Assembly: GCF_049994905.1 (NCBI RefSeq)
Contig: NZ_CP188258.1
Span: forward strand, 3,410,001 to 3,474,000
Reading direction: 5' to 3'
Length of the DNA: 64,000 nt
Source: Diaminobutyricibacter sp049994905
GTDB taxonomy: Bacteria > Actinomycetota > Actinomycetes > Actinomycetales > Microbacteriaceae
The position numbers and the translations under genes are program-made. The notes beneath the pieces were generated by a model. The model was not told the DNA's origin, made no database searches, and worked only from the letters and a program-made list of their open reading frames with translations. Below, piece after piece: positions 39,720 to 53,380 of the stretch; the stretch's first letter is position 1; each line of letters starts with the position of its first letter.

Positions 39720-40211
39720 TTACGCGCAGCCGGTAGGCTTCGTGTTGGCCTGGCTGACGCCGGTCGTGTCAGTGATGTAGAAGCTTGGCTTCGAGCTGCT
39801 CGTGCTGACACCGATCAGGCAGTACCCGGTGTAGTTAGCAGCAGTGTCATCCGCGAGCGAGAAGGTGTTGCTGCTCAGGGTCAGCCCGTACTTGGCCGCG
39901 AGAGTGGTGGGCGTTGCCCCGGCTGCCAGCGGGAGTCCGAGCAGGCCCTCGGTCTGTGCGGCCGTTGAGGCCGGGAAGTCGACCCCGTACCCGACGATCG
40001 CGGTCTTGGCGTTCGTGAGGTCGGCCTTCACGGCACTGTCCTTGGCGCCGTCCTGGATACCCAGGTAGACGGGGATCGCGATCGCGGCCAGGATGCCGAT
40101 GATGATCACGACGACGAGGAGCTCGATGAGGGTGAAGCCCTGCTCGGTCTCTTCGCCCTGGAGGATTGCTTTACGGCGAGCGTTCAGCTTGCCCATGAGA
40201 CGGAAGTACAT
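39720..40211 (-). CDS. pilA: Major type IV pilin PilA
   Basis: The major pilus subunit, 163 residues. The leader (to Gly25 with the start at 40211, or 20 residues from an in-frame ATG at 40196) precedes FTLIELLVVVIIIGILAAIA, the typical pilin N-terminus with Glu at +5. Two cysteines, Cys131 and Cys162, are placed to close a C-terminal disulfide loop. Neither start has a clear ribosome-binding site. It follows pilC after 182 bases, so it may have its own promoter, and is followed by a strong hairpin. Confidence 0.95.
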   Translation of the reverse strand: MYFRLMGKLNARRKAILQGEETEQGFTLIELLVVVIIIGILAAIAIPVYLGIQDGAKDSAVKADLTNAKTAIVGYGVDFPASTAAQTEGLLGLPLAAGATPTTLAAKYGLTLSSNTFSLADDTAANYTGYCLIGVSTSSSKPSFYITDTTGVSQANTKPTGCA

Positions 40212-40375
40212 TGCAGTTGTCCATTCGGTCGGGTGGTGCGGTCGGTTCGAACGGGAACGAGATTCCGTCCGGTGGGTTGATGCTATTTGCCAGCAGATTC
40301 CCGGCAGAATCCCACGAGTGGGGGGTTTTTCACTCAGGGAATACCCCAGTTAGAGGGAGTCAACTATCGACATAC

Positions 40376-40389
40376 CCCCAGCTTTGGGG
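40376..40389 (-). terminator. Short hairpin after pilC
   Basis: CCCCA-AAGC-TGGGG on the minus strand lies directly after the pilC stop, in the 182-base pilC-pilA gap. It is short, so termination may be partial. The rest of the gap likely holds the pilA promoter, which I could not define with confidence. Confidence 0.4.
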
Positions 40390-40393
40390 CTGG

Positions 40394-41623
40394 CTATTTG
40401 ATGAGGGTTGCGATCTGGAAGATCGGCATGTAGAGGGCGATGATCATGCCTCCGATGACCACGCCGAGGAAGGCGATGAGGAGCGGCTCGATCAGCGAGG
40501 TCAGTGCATCCGTCATCGCCTCGACCTCCTGGTCGTAGAACGCACCGATCTTCTCGAGCATCGTCTCCAGCGAGCCGGCATCCTCGCCGACAGCGACCAT
40601 CTGAGTGACCATTGGGGGAAACACGGGCTGCTCGGCCATCGGTTTGGCGATCGACTCACCGCGTCGAACCGACTCACCGACTTCCGCCAGCGCATTCTCG
40701 ATCACCCAGTTGCCGGAGGTCTCCCCCACGATTCGCAGAGCCTGGAGAATCGGCACACCTGCGCCGATCATGTTCGAGAAGTTCCGTGCGAAACGCGCGA
40801 TTGCAATCTTCTTCATGAGATTGCCGAAGACCGGTAAACGGAATTTCCAGGGGTCGATGAACTTCCGCACCCGCTCCGTGTTCTTGTTGGTCCGCCACCA
40901 CAGCCAGAAGCCGATGATGAGAACGGCAAGAAGTGGTCCGAGCCAGACCATGGACTCCGAGATGTTCACCAGGATCTGGGTCGGTATCGGGAGCGATCCG
41001 CCGAGGCTCTGGAACATGTTCTTGAAGATCGGAACGATGAAGGTGAGCATGATGACCACCGCGACCAAGGACATGATGAGAACCACGACCGGGTAGGTCA
41101 TCGCCGACTTGACCGTCGAGCGAAGTTTTACCTCTTTTTCGAAGTTCGTCGCAACCGCGTCGAGGGCGCTATCGAGGAACCCGCCCGTCTCGCCTGCCCT
41201 GATCATGCTGATCATCAGGGGCGGGAAGTCGATCGGATGCTTGGCCATCGAGACGGAGAGGGACGTGCCCTCCTCGACTTCGTCCCGCACCGACACCATG
41301 ATCTCAGCGAGCTTCTTGCTCTCCGTCTGCTCCGCGAGGATGTTGAGGGTGCGCAGAAGCGACAGACCAGAGCCGATCATGGTCGACATCTGGCGGGCCA
41401 TGATGGACAGGTCCTTCAGCTTGACGACCGCCTTGAAGCCGGGGATGTTCAGCTCACGCTGAAGACCCGTACCCGCATTCGCCTGATCGATCGAGACCGG
41501 GGTGAGCCCCATCGTTCGGAGCCGCGAGACGACAGCACCCTCGCTGGGGGCGTCGAGCTGGCCCTTGACGATCTTGCCGGTCGCGTTGCGCCCTGCGTAC
41601 GCGTACGTGGTCGCCGTAGCCAT
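40394..41623 (-). CDS. pilC: Type IV pilus inner-membrane platform protein PilC
   Basis: PilC is the membrane platform turned by the motor ATPases. The 409-residue product has the N-terminal YAGRNATGKIVKGQLDA motif, then two GspF domains (about 70-195 and 270-400) with LRTLNILAEQTESKKLAEIM and LQALRIVGETSGNWVIENAL repeats. Three membrane helices follow the typical pattern. It overlaps the pilT stop by one base, giving coupled translation. Confidence 0.96.
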   Translation of the reverse strand: MATATTYAYAGRNATGKIVKGQLDAPSEGAVVSRLRTMGLTPVSIDQANAGTGLQRELNIPGFKAVVKLKDLSIMARQMSTMIGSGLSLLRTLNILAEQTESKKLAEIMVSVRDEVEEGTSLSVSMAKHPIDFPPLMISMIRAGETGGFLDSALDAVATNFEKEVKLRSTVKSAMTYPVVVLIMSLVAVVIMLTFIVPIFKNMFQSLGGSLPIPTQILVNISESMVWLGPLLAVLIIGFWLWWRTNKNTERVRKFIDPWKFRLPVFGNLMKKIAIARFARNFSNMIGAGVPILQALRIVGETSGNWVIENALAEVGESVRRGESIAKPMAEQPVFPPMVTQMVAVGEDAGSLETMLEKIGAFYDQEVEAMTDALTSLIEPLLIAFLGVVIGGMIIALYMPIFQIATLIK

Positions 41624-43494
41624 CAGCGCACCTGACCAGAGTAGGAGTCACCGAAGTCGATGCCGCTCTCGGCGATTGCACGCGCAGACGCCTCCGTCGG
41701 CGATTCGACGCGCTGCACCAGCCGGCCGAAGCCTTCTGGATCATGCACTTTCTCTATCGCAGCCTTGTGCGTGATCTTGCCGTTGTTGACGAGGTCGGCG
41801 AGATGCTGGTCCATGGTGTGCATACCCTGCTCGCGACCGGCCTGCATCATCGAGGCAATCTGATACGTCTTGCCCTCGCGGATGAGGTTCGCGATGGCCG
41901 GTGTCATGATGAGCACTTCGGTGGCGACCGCGCGCCCCTGTCCGCTTGCCTTCTTGACCAGTGTCTGGCAGACCACGCCCTGGAGCGTGGCCGCGAGCTG
42001 TGCACGCACCTGGCCCTGCTGGTGCGGGGGAAAGACGTCGATCACACGATCGATGGTCTGGGGAGCATCCTGAGTGTGCAGGGTGGCGAAGACCAGGTGG
42101 CCGGTCTCGGCTGCCGTCAGGGCTACCGAGATGGTCTCCAGGTCACGGAGCTCACCGATCAGGATCACGTCGGGGTCCTGGCGCAGGACGTGCTTGAGCG
42201 CTGCGCCGAAGCTGTGCGTGTCGGCGCCGACTTCGCGCTGGTTCACGATCGACTGCTTGTGGGTATGCATGAACTCGATCGGGTCCTCGACCGTGACGAT
42301 GTGGTCGGAGCGTGTCGAGTTGACGAGGTCGATCATGGCCGCGAGCGTCGTCGACTTTCCCGAACCGGTCGGACCAGTGACGAGCACAAGTCCGCGGGCG
42401 AGCTTCGAGAAGTTGCCGACGCTCTCGGGGACACCGAGTTCTTTGAGCTGCTTGATCTCCGTGGGGATGAGACGGAAGGCGGCGCCGACTGCCCCACGCT
42501 GCTGGTAGAAGTTGACGCGGAAACGCGCGTTCGCCGAGATGGTGAAGGCGAAGTCCAGTTCGAGTTCACGTTCAAACATCTCGCGCTGCTGCGGCGAAAC
42601 GATGCTCATGAGCGCCGACAGCACACGTTCACGATCCCAGGGGGTGGCGTCGCCGACGGGCCGCAACCCACCGTCGACACGAACCATTGGTGCGGCATTC
42701 ACTGTCATGTGGAGGTCGGATGCACGCTGCAGGACCACTTCGTGGAGAGCCGCGACCAGTTCGGGATCGGCGCCACGCAGGGCCTCGCGCTCCACCTCGG
42801 TGAGCGTCTCCGCCTGCGGCAGGATCGCGGTGGGTCCGGTAGCGTCCGCGCGCGCCGAGCGACGTCCCTCCGGCGCGGGCGCCGGCAGGTCGGCGAGCGA
42901 AGCGGCGGAAGGCGCTGCGAGGCCTGGGAGAGGAACCGTGGGCGCGAGGAGGTCGGCCAACGCGAAGTTCGGCGCCTCCACTGTCGGCGGTTCGGCCGGT
43001 TGAACGATCGGCACGGTGACGGCCGCGGTCGACGGCGCCGGGAACTGCGAAAGTCCCGGGGCCGCGAAAGGAGACGCGGCGGGAGCCGAATCGGTAACCG
43101 GCGCGGGGCCGGGGACCGGCGCGGGTTCCGGAGCGGGGACTGCTGAGAATGCGGACTCGACCGGCGCTGGATACGTTGCCGTGGCCGCCTGCAGCGGAAC
43201 CGACGGTTCGAACGGCGCCGGTGGCGCCGAGGGCGCCGGCACCGTGGACGGTTCCGGCGGTGCCGCATACACGGGCTCAGGCGTCGTCGGCGCGACATAC
43301 GCCGGCGTCGGCGCCACCGCCGCGGCGAAAGTGGTGTCGCGTTCGGGGTCGTAGGCGGTTGGCGGAGTTGCAAGGAGCGACTCGAACGACGGCCGCACCG
43401 AGGGTTCCACGATCGGCGAGGGCGTTCCCGGATGCCAGCCGTCCGCATTCGAACCAGGTGGCGTCACCGGGATCTCGTAGATCGGGTTGCTCAT
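41623..43494 (-). CDS. pilT: Type IV pilus retraction ATPase PilT with a long disordered N-terminus
   Basis: PilT depolymerises the pilus. The core (about 230-620) has Walker A GPTGSGKSTTL near residue 375, the Asp box, Walker B DVILIGELRDLETI and the His box TGHLVFATLHTQDAP. It lacks the C-terminal zinc domain of PilB. Residues 1-230 are Pro/Ala/Val-rich and disordered, absent from the usual 340-370-residue PilT. I favour the ATG at 43494 (MSNPIYEIPV), with GGGGAG five bases upstream; an ATG at 43527 adds 11 residues and lies one base after the pilB stop. Confidence 0.9.
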   Translation of the reverse strand: MSNPIYEIPVTPPGSNADGWHPGTPSPIVEPSVRPSFESLLATPPTAYDPERDTTFAAAVAPTPAYVAPTTPEPVYAAPPEPSTVPAPSAPPAPFEPSVPLQAATATYPAPVESAFSAVPAPEPAPVPGPAPVTDSAPAASPFAAPGLSQFPAPSTAAVTVPIVQPAEPPTVEAPNFALADLLAPTVPLPGLAAPSAASLADLPAPAPEGRRSARADATGPTAILPQAETLTEVEREALRGADPELVAALHEVVLQRASDLHMTVNAAPMVRVDGGLRPVGDATPWDRERVLSALMSIVSPQQREMFERELELDFAFTISANARFRVNFYQQRGAVGAAFRLIPTEIKQLKELGVPESVGNFSKLARGLVLVTGPTGSGKSTTLAAMIDLVNSTRSDHIVTVEDPIEFMHTHKQSIVNQREVGADTHSFGAALKHVLRQDPDVILIGELRDLETISVALTAAETGHLVFATLHTQDAPQTIDRVIDVFPPHQQGQVRAQLAATLQGVVCQTLVKKASGQGRAVATEVLIMTPAIANLIREGKTYQIASMMQAGREQGMHTMDQHLADLVNNGKITHKAAIEKVHDPEGFGRLVQRVESPTEASARAIAESGIDFGDSYSGQVR

Positions 43495-43528
43495 TCGGTC
43501 TCCCCACTCTGCTTGTGCGTCAGACATG

Positions 43529-45199
43529 TCAGGCCACCACTCTCAAGATCTCGTCGACGGAGGTGAGGCCGAGTTTCGCCTTCTCCCACCCGTCTTCCCG
43601 CAGGGTCAGCATCCCCTGTTCGCGTGCTGCGCGGCCGATCTCGGCACTGGATGCACGGGCGACGGCCAACCGCTCGATCTCCTCGGTCACCGCCATCACC
43701 TCATGCACCGCGATGCGTCCCCGGTAGCCCGTGTTCGAGCAGCTGGCGCACCCGACCGGTGCGAACACCTCGGGAAGGCCCCGGTCGGGGTCGAAGGCGA
43801 ACCGCAGGCGCTGCAGGTCGTCGACCGAGTATTCGGCGGGCTGCTTGCACCGGTCGCACAGGCGGCGCGCGAGACGCTGGGCGACGACACAGTCGAGCGC
43901 CGACCCGACGAGGAACGGCTCGATGTCCATCTCCGTCAGGCGGGTGACTGCGCTGGGGGCGTCATTGGTGTGGAGGGTCGAGAGCACGAGGTGACCGGTC
44001 AGCGAGGCTTCGATGGCGATCTGCGCGGTCTCGTGGTCGCGGATCTCGCCCAGGAGGACCACATCCGGGTCGCTGCGCAGGATGGAGCGCAGCGCGCTCG
44101 CGAACGTCAGCCCGGCCTTCGGGTTCACCTGCACCTGGTTGATGCCGTGCATGCGGTACTCGACCGGGTCTTCGACGGTGATGACGTTGATCTCGGGCCG
44201 CGCCACCGCTCCCAGCGTCGTGTACAGGGTGGTCGACTTGCCGGAACCGGTCGGCCCCGTCACCAGGATCATCCCGTATGGCTTCGAATACGACGTCTTG
44301 TACGTTTCGTAGTTGTAGTCGAGCAAGGCGAGATCGCGGACGTTCAGGCTCGTGTTCGAGTTGTCGAGGATTCGCATGACGACCTTCTCGCCCCACACCG
44401 TGGGAAGGGTCGCGACGCGGAGGTCGATCTGGCGGCCGCCGTGGGCGACCGACATGCGGCCGTCCTGCGGCTTGCGACGCTCGGCGATGTCGATGTCGCT
44501 CATGATCTTGAGGCGCGAGATGACACCGTTCTGGATGCTCTTGGGCGCGCTCTGCATCGCGTGGAGAACACCGTCGATGCGGTACCGGACGCGCACGTCG
44601 TGCTCGGCCGGCTCGATGTGGATGTCCGAAGCATGGTCCTGGATGGCCTGGCTGACCAGCAGGTTGACGAACCGCACGATCGGCGCGTCGTCGTCTCCCC
44701 CATCCCCGATGCTCAGGGTGCCCGTGTCCTCGGGCTGGTTCTCCTCTTCGAGCGTGGTCGTCAGGTCGCTGAGCTCGTCATCCGCGCGGATGAAACGGTC
44801 GATGGCAGCCTGGAGGTCGCCCGGCTCTGCGACGGCGACCTCGACCTGCATGCGGGTCGCCGCGCGGACGTCGTCGATGGCGAACACATTGCCGGGGTCG
44901 GCCATCGCGAGGAGAAGGGTGCCGTCGTGGGAGGCGATCGGCAGCACGTTGTGGCGGCGGCAGATCGCTCCGTTGACGAGGGAAACGGCAGCGCGGTCCA
45001 CCGGGTAGTCGAGGAGTTCCACGAACGCGACGTTCGCCTGTGCGGCGCGGGCGCGTGCGAGCTGGATGTCGCTGATCGCCCCGCGGGAGAGCAACTCTTT
45101 GACCGCGATTTCGTCGGCGGTCGGCTCAGACGTCACGCTGTCGAGGTACTCGATGGGCAGATGGCCGTGAAGGATCAGGATCTCTGTCATGGACGCCAC
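43529..45199 (-). CDS. pilB: Type IV pilus extension ATPase PilB
   Basis: PilB powers pilus assembly. The 556-residue product has an N-terminal GspE/MshEN-like domain (about 25-130), Walker A GPTGSGKST at 315-323, Walker B DVVLLGEIRD around 379-388, the His box STLHTNDAPS, and a zinc-binding Cys set (Cys448/451 and Cys484/487). The GTG start at 45199 has AAAGGAGG at ideal spacing. It is the first gene of the pilus locus, with a candidate promoter about 80 bases upstream. Confidence 0.96.
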   Translation of the reverse strand: MASMTEILILHGHLPIEYLDSVTSEPTADEIAVKELLSRGAISDIQLARARAAQANVAFVELLDYPVDRAAVSLVNGAICRRHNVLPIASHDGTLLLAMADPGNVFAIDDVRAATRMQVEVAVAEPGDLQAAIDRFIRADDELSDLTTTLEEENQPEDTGTLSIGDGGDDDAPIVRFVNLLVSQAIQDHASDIHIEPAEHDVRVRYRIDGVLHAMQSAPKSIQNGVISRLKIMSDIDIAERRKPQDGRMSVAHGGRQIDLRVATLPTVWGEKVVMRILDNSNTSLNVRDLALLDYNYETYKTSYSKPYGMILVTGPTGSGKSTTLYTTLGAVARPEINVITVEDPVEYRMHGINQVQVNPKAGLTFASALRSILRSDPDVVLLGEIRDHETAQIAIEASLTGHLVLSTLHTNDAPSAVTRLTEMDIEPFLVGSALDCVVAQRLARRLCDRCKQPAEYSVDDLQRLRFAFDPDRGLPEVFAPVGCASCSNTGYRGRIAVHEVMAVTEEIERLAVARASSAEIGRAAREQGMLTLREDGWEKAKLGLTSVDEILRVVA

Positions 45200-45279
45200 G
45201 TGTACCTCCTTTAAAAGGACGATGCCGGGAGGTCGGGTATCTCGGCAGGGTGCGGCTGGTGTTCGGGTAGAGCTTTGTC

Positions 45280-45307
45280 ACCTTATGCGGCGCGCCGACG
45301 TCAGCAA
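45280..45307 (-). promoter_or_regulatory. Candidate promoter of the pilus operon
   Basis: Minus-strand TTGCTG (45307-45302) and TAAGGT (45285-45280) are 16 bases apart, upstream of pilB. The match is moderate. Confidence 0.45.
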
Positions 45308-45362
45308 CAGTCCCGCGATATGGGGGTACTGGTGGTAAAGGGGTGGGATTCGGCGGCGGGTG

Positions 45363-45593
45363 TCAGCGGTGGCGCTGGTCGACGCGGCGGCTGGCGCCGT
45401 ACACGAGAGCGCCGGCGAGGACGGCGCAGATCATCGTGGTGATCCAGAACGGGAGGGTGGTGGATGCGTAACCGGTGGATGCGCGGATCACGCCATACAC
45501 GAACGACACCACGGCGACCGCGAGCAGGGTTCCGGCGACGGCGACCATGGTGCGGCCGAGCTGGTCGGTGTGTTCGAGGAGTTGGCGCCACAT
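45363..45593 (-). CDS. Small two-helix membrane protein of unknown function
   Basis: A 76-residue protein with two predicted helices (about 15-37 and 45-66) and a basic end (SRRVDQRHR). I do not recognise a family. It lies between the rpoC terminator and the pilus promoter, on the same strand as both, and probably has its own promoter in the 45594-45658 gap. Confidence 0.55.
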   Translation of the reverse strand: MWRQLLEHTDQLGRTMVAVAGTLLAVAVVSFVYGVIRASTGYASTTLPFWITTMICAVLAGALVYGASRRVDQRHR

Positions 45594-45658
45594 GGCTCTA
45601 TCCTCTCCTATCGTGCGCGCTGGTCGCGCCGAGATGGCTGTGGGCCGAGCGTAACGCA

Positions 45659-45689
45659 GGAAGCCCCGGCGCGATGCGCCGGGGCTTCC
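45659..45689 (-). terminator. Terminator of rpoBC
   Basis: A perfect 13-bp stem (GGAAGCCCCGGCG / CGCCGGGGCTTCC), extendable by one pair inside, lies 13 bases after the rpoC stop. A strong GC hairpin without a clear U-tract, typical of this genome. Confidence 0.8.
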
Positions 45690-45702
45690 GTTGCGGAACC
45701 TA

Positions 45703-49578
<3,876 letters not shown>

Positions 49579-49630
49579 TTTTCCTTCTCTCCTGGAAAAA
49601 GTGTTTCGTCAGTTGGGTCTTGGCCGGCTT

Positions 49631-52600
49631 CTAGATCTCGTCGATCGACGAAGATTCGAAGCGGGAGGAAATGTTGATGCCGAGCTCTTCGGCTGCACGG
49701 AACGCTTCGTCGTCCGTGTCGCGCAGGCTGACCGCCGTGCCGTCGGCCGAGAGAACCTCGACGTTCAGGCAGAGCGACTGCATTTCCTTGATGAGCACCT
49801 TGAAGGACTCCGGGATGCCCGGCTCCTGGATGTTCTCACCCTTGACGATGGCCTCATAGACCTTGACGCGGCCGAGGATGTCATCCGACTTGATGGTCAG
49901 GAGTTCCTGCAGGGCGTACGCAGCACCGTATGCCTCGAGCGCCCACACCTCCATCTCACCGAATCGCTGTCCACCGAACTGTGCCTTACCACCGAGCGGC
50001 TGCTGGGTGATCATCGAGTACGGACCGGTCGAACGCGCGTGGATCTTGTCGTCGACCAGGTGGTGCAGCTTCAGGATGTACATGTAGCCGACCGACACGG
50101 GCTCCGGGTACGGCTCGCCGGAGCGGCCGTCGAAGAGCTGCGTCTTGCCGGAGGAGCCGATCAGGCGCTCTCCGTCGCGCGTGGGGAGCGTCGAGTCGAG
50201 CAGACCCGCGATCTCCTCCTCCGCGGCACCGTCGAACACCGGGGTCGCGACCTTGGTGTTCGGGGCGGCGCTGTGCGCGGCCTCTGGGAGGCGTGCGGCC
50301 CACTTCGGCTTGCCCTTGACTTCCCAGCCCTGCTTGGCGATCCACCCGAGGTGGGTCTCCAGCACCTGGCCGAAGTTCATTCGACCGGGGATGCCGAGCG
50401 GGTTCAGGATGATGTCGACCGGAGTTCCGTCGGCGAGGAACGGCATGTCCTCGACCGGGAGGATCTTCGAGATGACGCCCTTGTTGCCGTGACGGCCGGC
50501 GAGCTTGTCACCTTCGGTGATCTTGCGTCGCTGGGCGATGAAGACCACGACGCGCTGGTTGACGCCCGAGCCGAGCTCGTCGTCGCCATCCTGCGAGTCG
50601 AAGACCTTGACTCCGATGATCGTTCCCTCTTCACCGTGGGGCACCTTGAGGCTGGTGTCGCGCACCTCGCGGCTCTTCTCGTTGAAGATCGCGCGGAGCA
50701 GGCGCTCCTCGGCCGAGAGCTCGGTCTCGCCCTTCGGCGTGACCTTTCCGACGAGGATGTCGCCGGGGCGCACCTCGGCGCCGATGCGGATGATGCCACG
50801 CTCGTCGAGGTCGGCCAGGAGGTCCGGGCTGACGTTCGGCAGGTCGCGGGTGATCTCTTCTTTACCCAGCTTGGTGTCGCGGGCGTCGACCTCGTACTCC
50901 TCGATGTGGATCGAGGAGAGCACGTCGTCCTTCACCAGGTTCTGGCTGAGGATGATCGCGTCTTCGAAGTTGTGGCCTTCCCACGGCATGAACGCGACGA
51001 GCAGGTTCTTGCCGAGCGCGAGCTCGCCGTTCTCGGTGGCGGGGCCGTCGGCGATGACCTCGCCGGCTTCGATCCGCTCGCCCTCGTTGACGATCACGCG
51101 GTGGTTGTACGACGTGCCCTGGTTGGAGCGGTCGAACTTGCGCAGGTAGTAGGTCTGCGTTCCACCCTCGTCGAGCTGGATGGTCACGGCGTCAGCCGAG
51201 ACCTCGGAGACCACACCGGCCGCGTCGTTGATGAGCACGTCGCCGGCGTCGATGGCTGCATAGCCCTCCATACCGGTTCCGACGAGCGGGCTCTCGCTGC
51301 GGACAAGCGGCACCGCCTGGCGCTGCATGTTCGCACCCATGAGAGCGCGGTTCGCGTCGTCGTGCTCGAGGAACGGGATGAGCGACGTCGCGACCGACAC
51401 CATCTGGCGCGGGGAGACGTCCATGTAGCCGATCTCCTCAGCGGGGATCAGGTCGACCTCTCCACCCTTCTTGCGCGCAAGCACCCGGTCTTCTGCGAAG
51501 TGGGAGTCTGCGGTCAGCGGGGCGTTCGCCTGGGCGACGATGAAGTCGTCCTCTTCGCTCGCAGTGAGGTAGTCGATGGTCGCGGTGACCTTGCCGTTGA
51601 CGACGCGACGGTACGGGGTCTCGATGAAACCGAACGAGTTGATCCGCGCGAACGATGCGAGCGAACCGATCAGGCCGATGTTCGGGCCTTCCGGGGTCTC
51701 GATCGGGCACATGCGGCCGTAGTGCGACGGGTGGACGTCACGAACCTCGACGCCTGCACGCTCACGCGACAGGCCACCGGGGCCGAGGGCAGACAGGCGG
51801 CGCTTGTGGGTCAGTCCCGCGAGCGGGTTGTTCTGGTCCATGAACTGCGACAGCTGGCTGGTTCCGAAGAACTCCTTGATCGCGGCGACGACGGGGCGCA
51901 CGTTGATCAGGGTCTGCGGCGTGATCGCCTCGATGTCCTGCGTGGTCATGCGCTCGCGGACGACACGCTCCATGCGGGACAGACCGGTGCGGACCTGGTT
52001 CTGGATGAGCTCGCCGACGGCGCGGATGCGACGGTTGCCGAAGTGGTCGATGTCGTCGACGTCGAGACGGATCTCGACGGGCTTGCCGTCGCGCACACCG
52101 TTGAACGTGGTCTGGTTGTCGTGGAGGGCGACCAGGTACTTGATCGTGGCGATGATGTCCTGCACGGTGAGCACCGAGTCGGACAGCGGAGCGTCGATAC
52201 CGAGCTTGCGGTTGATCTTGTAACGGCCGACCTTCGCGAGGTCGTAGCGCTTCGGGTTGAAGTAGAAGTTGTCGAGGAGCGCGCGAGCGGCCTCGGCTGC
52301 GACCTGCTCACCCGGGCGGAGCTTGCGGTAGATGTCTTTGAGCGCCTCTTCCTTCGTGAGGATGGCGTCTTTCTCGAGGGTCAGCTCGATCGACTGGTAG
52401 CCCTTGAACTCGGAGAGGATCTCTTCGCTGCTCAGGCCGAGAGCCTTGAGGAAGACCGTGACCGACTGCTTGCGCTTGCGGTCGATGCGAACGCCGACCT
52501 GGTCGCGCTTGTCGATCTCGAACTCGAGCCATGCACCACGGCTCGGGATGATGCGTGCCGAGTAGATGTCCTTGTCGGACGTCTTCTCCTGTGCACGCTC

Positions 52601-53128
52601 GAAGTACACGCCGGGGGAGCGCACGAGCTGCGACACGACGACACGCTCGGTGCCGTTGATGACGAAGGTGCCCTTCTCGGTCATGAGGGGGAAGTCGCCC
52701 ATGAAGACGGTCTGCGTCTTGATCTCACCGGTGAGGTGGTTCATGAACTCGGCCTCGACGTAGAGAGGAGCGGAGTAGGTCTTGCCCTTCTCCTTGCACT
52801 CGTCGATCGAGTACTTCTTCTCTTCGAGGAAGGGGTTCGTGAACGAGAGCTGCATGGTCTCGCCGAGGTCTTCGATCGGGGAGATCTCTTCGAAGATCTC
52901 CTCGAGACCGGTGTGGCTGGGCAGATCCTGTCGACCCTGTGCCTCAGCTTCGGCGACGCGCGCCTTCCACGCGTCGTTTCCGACGAGCCAGTCGAAGCTC
53001 TCGGTCTGCAGTGCCAGCAGGTCCGGGACCGTCAGGGTGTCTGTGATCTTTGCGAACGAGAGACGAGATGCGTTTCGTCCGTTCTTGGGTGATGAATTCG
53101 TGGTGGTTGCGTTGCGCGCAGCAGCCAA
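49631..53128 (-). CDS. rpoB: RNA polymerase beta subunit
   Basis: The 1165-residue product carries all RpoB regions. The rifampicin pocket reads GTSQLSQFMDQNNPL and THKRRLSALGPGG, with the usual Ser/Gln/Asp/His/Ser residues unmutated, so rifampicin sensitivity is predicted from target sequence. The start is TTG at 53128 (MAAARNATTT) with GGAGG eight bases upstream. It forms an rpoB-rpoC operon, with tandem candidate promoters about 200-280 bases upstream. Confidence 0.99.
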   Translation of the reverse strand: MAAARNATTTNSSPKNGRNASRLSFAKITDTLTVPDLLALQTESFDWLVGNDAWKARVAEAEAQGRQDLPSHTGLEEIFEEISPIEDLGETMQLSFTNPFLEEKKYSIDECKEKGKTYSAPLYVEAEFMNHLTGEIKTQTVFMGDFPLMTEKGTFVINGTERVVVSQLVRSPGVYFERAQEKTSDKDIYSARIIPSRGAWLEFEIDKRDQVGVRIDRKRKQSVTVFLKALGLSSEEILSEFKGYQSIELTLEKDAILTKEEALKDIYRKLRPGEQVAAEAARALLDNFYFNPKRYDLAKVGRYKINRKLGIDAPLSDSVLTVQDIIATIKYLVALHDNQTTFNGVRDGKPVEIRLDVDDIDHFGNRRIRAVGELIQNQVRTGLSRMERVVRERMTTQDIEAITPQTLINVRPVVAAIKEFFGTSQLSQFMDQNNPLAGLTHKRRLSALGPGGLSRERAGVEVRDVHPSHYGRMCPIETPEGPNIGLIGSLASFARINSFGFIETPYRRVVNGKVTATIDYLTASEEDDFIVAQANAPLTADSHFAEDRVLARKKGGEVDLIPAEEIGYMDVSPRQMVSVATSLIPFLEHDDANRALMGANMQRQAVPLVRSESPLVGTGMEGYAAIDAGDVLINDAAGVVSEVSADAVTIQLDEGGTQTYYLRKFDRSNQGTSYNHRVIVNEGERIEAGEVIADGPATENGELALGKNLLVAFMPWEGHNFEDAIILSQNLVKDDVLSSIHIEEYEVDARDTKLGKEEITRDLPNVSPDLLADLDERGIIRIGAEVRPGDILVGKVTPKGETELSAEERLLRAIFNEKSREVRDTSLKVPHGEEGTIIGVKVFDSQDGDDELGSGVNQRVVVFIAQRRKITEGDKLAGRHGNKGVISKILPVEDMPFLADGTPVDIILNPLGIPGRMNFGQVLETHLGWIAKQGWEVKGKPKWAARLPEAAHSAAPNTKVATPVFDGAAEEEIAGLLDSTLPTRDGERLIGSSGKTQLFDGRSGEPYPEPVSVGYMYILKLHHLVDDKIHARSTGPYSMITQQPLGGKAQFGGQRFGEMEVWALEAYGAAYALQELLTIKSDDILGRVKVYEAIVKGENIQEPGIPESFKVLIKEMQSLCLNVEVLSADGTAVSLRDTDDEAFRAAEELGINISSRFESSSIDEI

Positions 53129-53320
53129 GGAAATAACCTCCGTGGGCCCCGTCGGGCCTCAGTTACTGTCGGTCAGGTGTGTGGTGTTGTGGACGAGAAC
53201 TCCCAGGACGTCTGTATGCTGGTGCCGATATCTGACCTGTGAACAGGCCCGGGCACACGCAGAAAATGCAAGGCCGACCGCAATATGAAGGCAGATTTCT
53301 GTCTGGGAGCGCAAAGAACA

Positions 53321-53350
53321 ACTATATGTCAATTTGACGCGCCGTGTCCA
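53321..53350 (-). promoter_or_regulatory. Candidate rpoB promoter, proximal
   Basis: Minus-strand TGGACA (53350-53345) and TATAGT (53326-53321) with an 18-base spacer, in the most AT-rich part of the region. Confidence 0.5.
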
Positions 53351-53380
53351 CTTAATTCTTGACCGGTTGTCGATTGTCCG

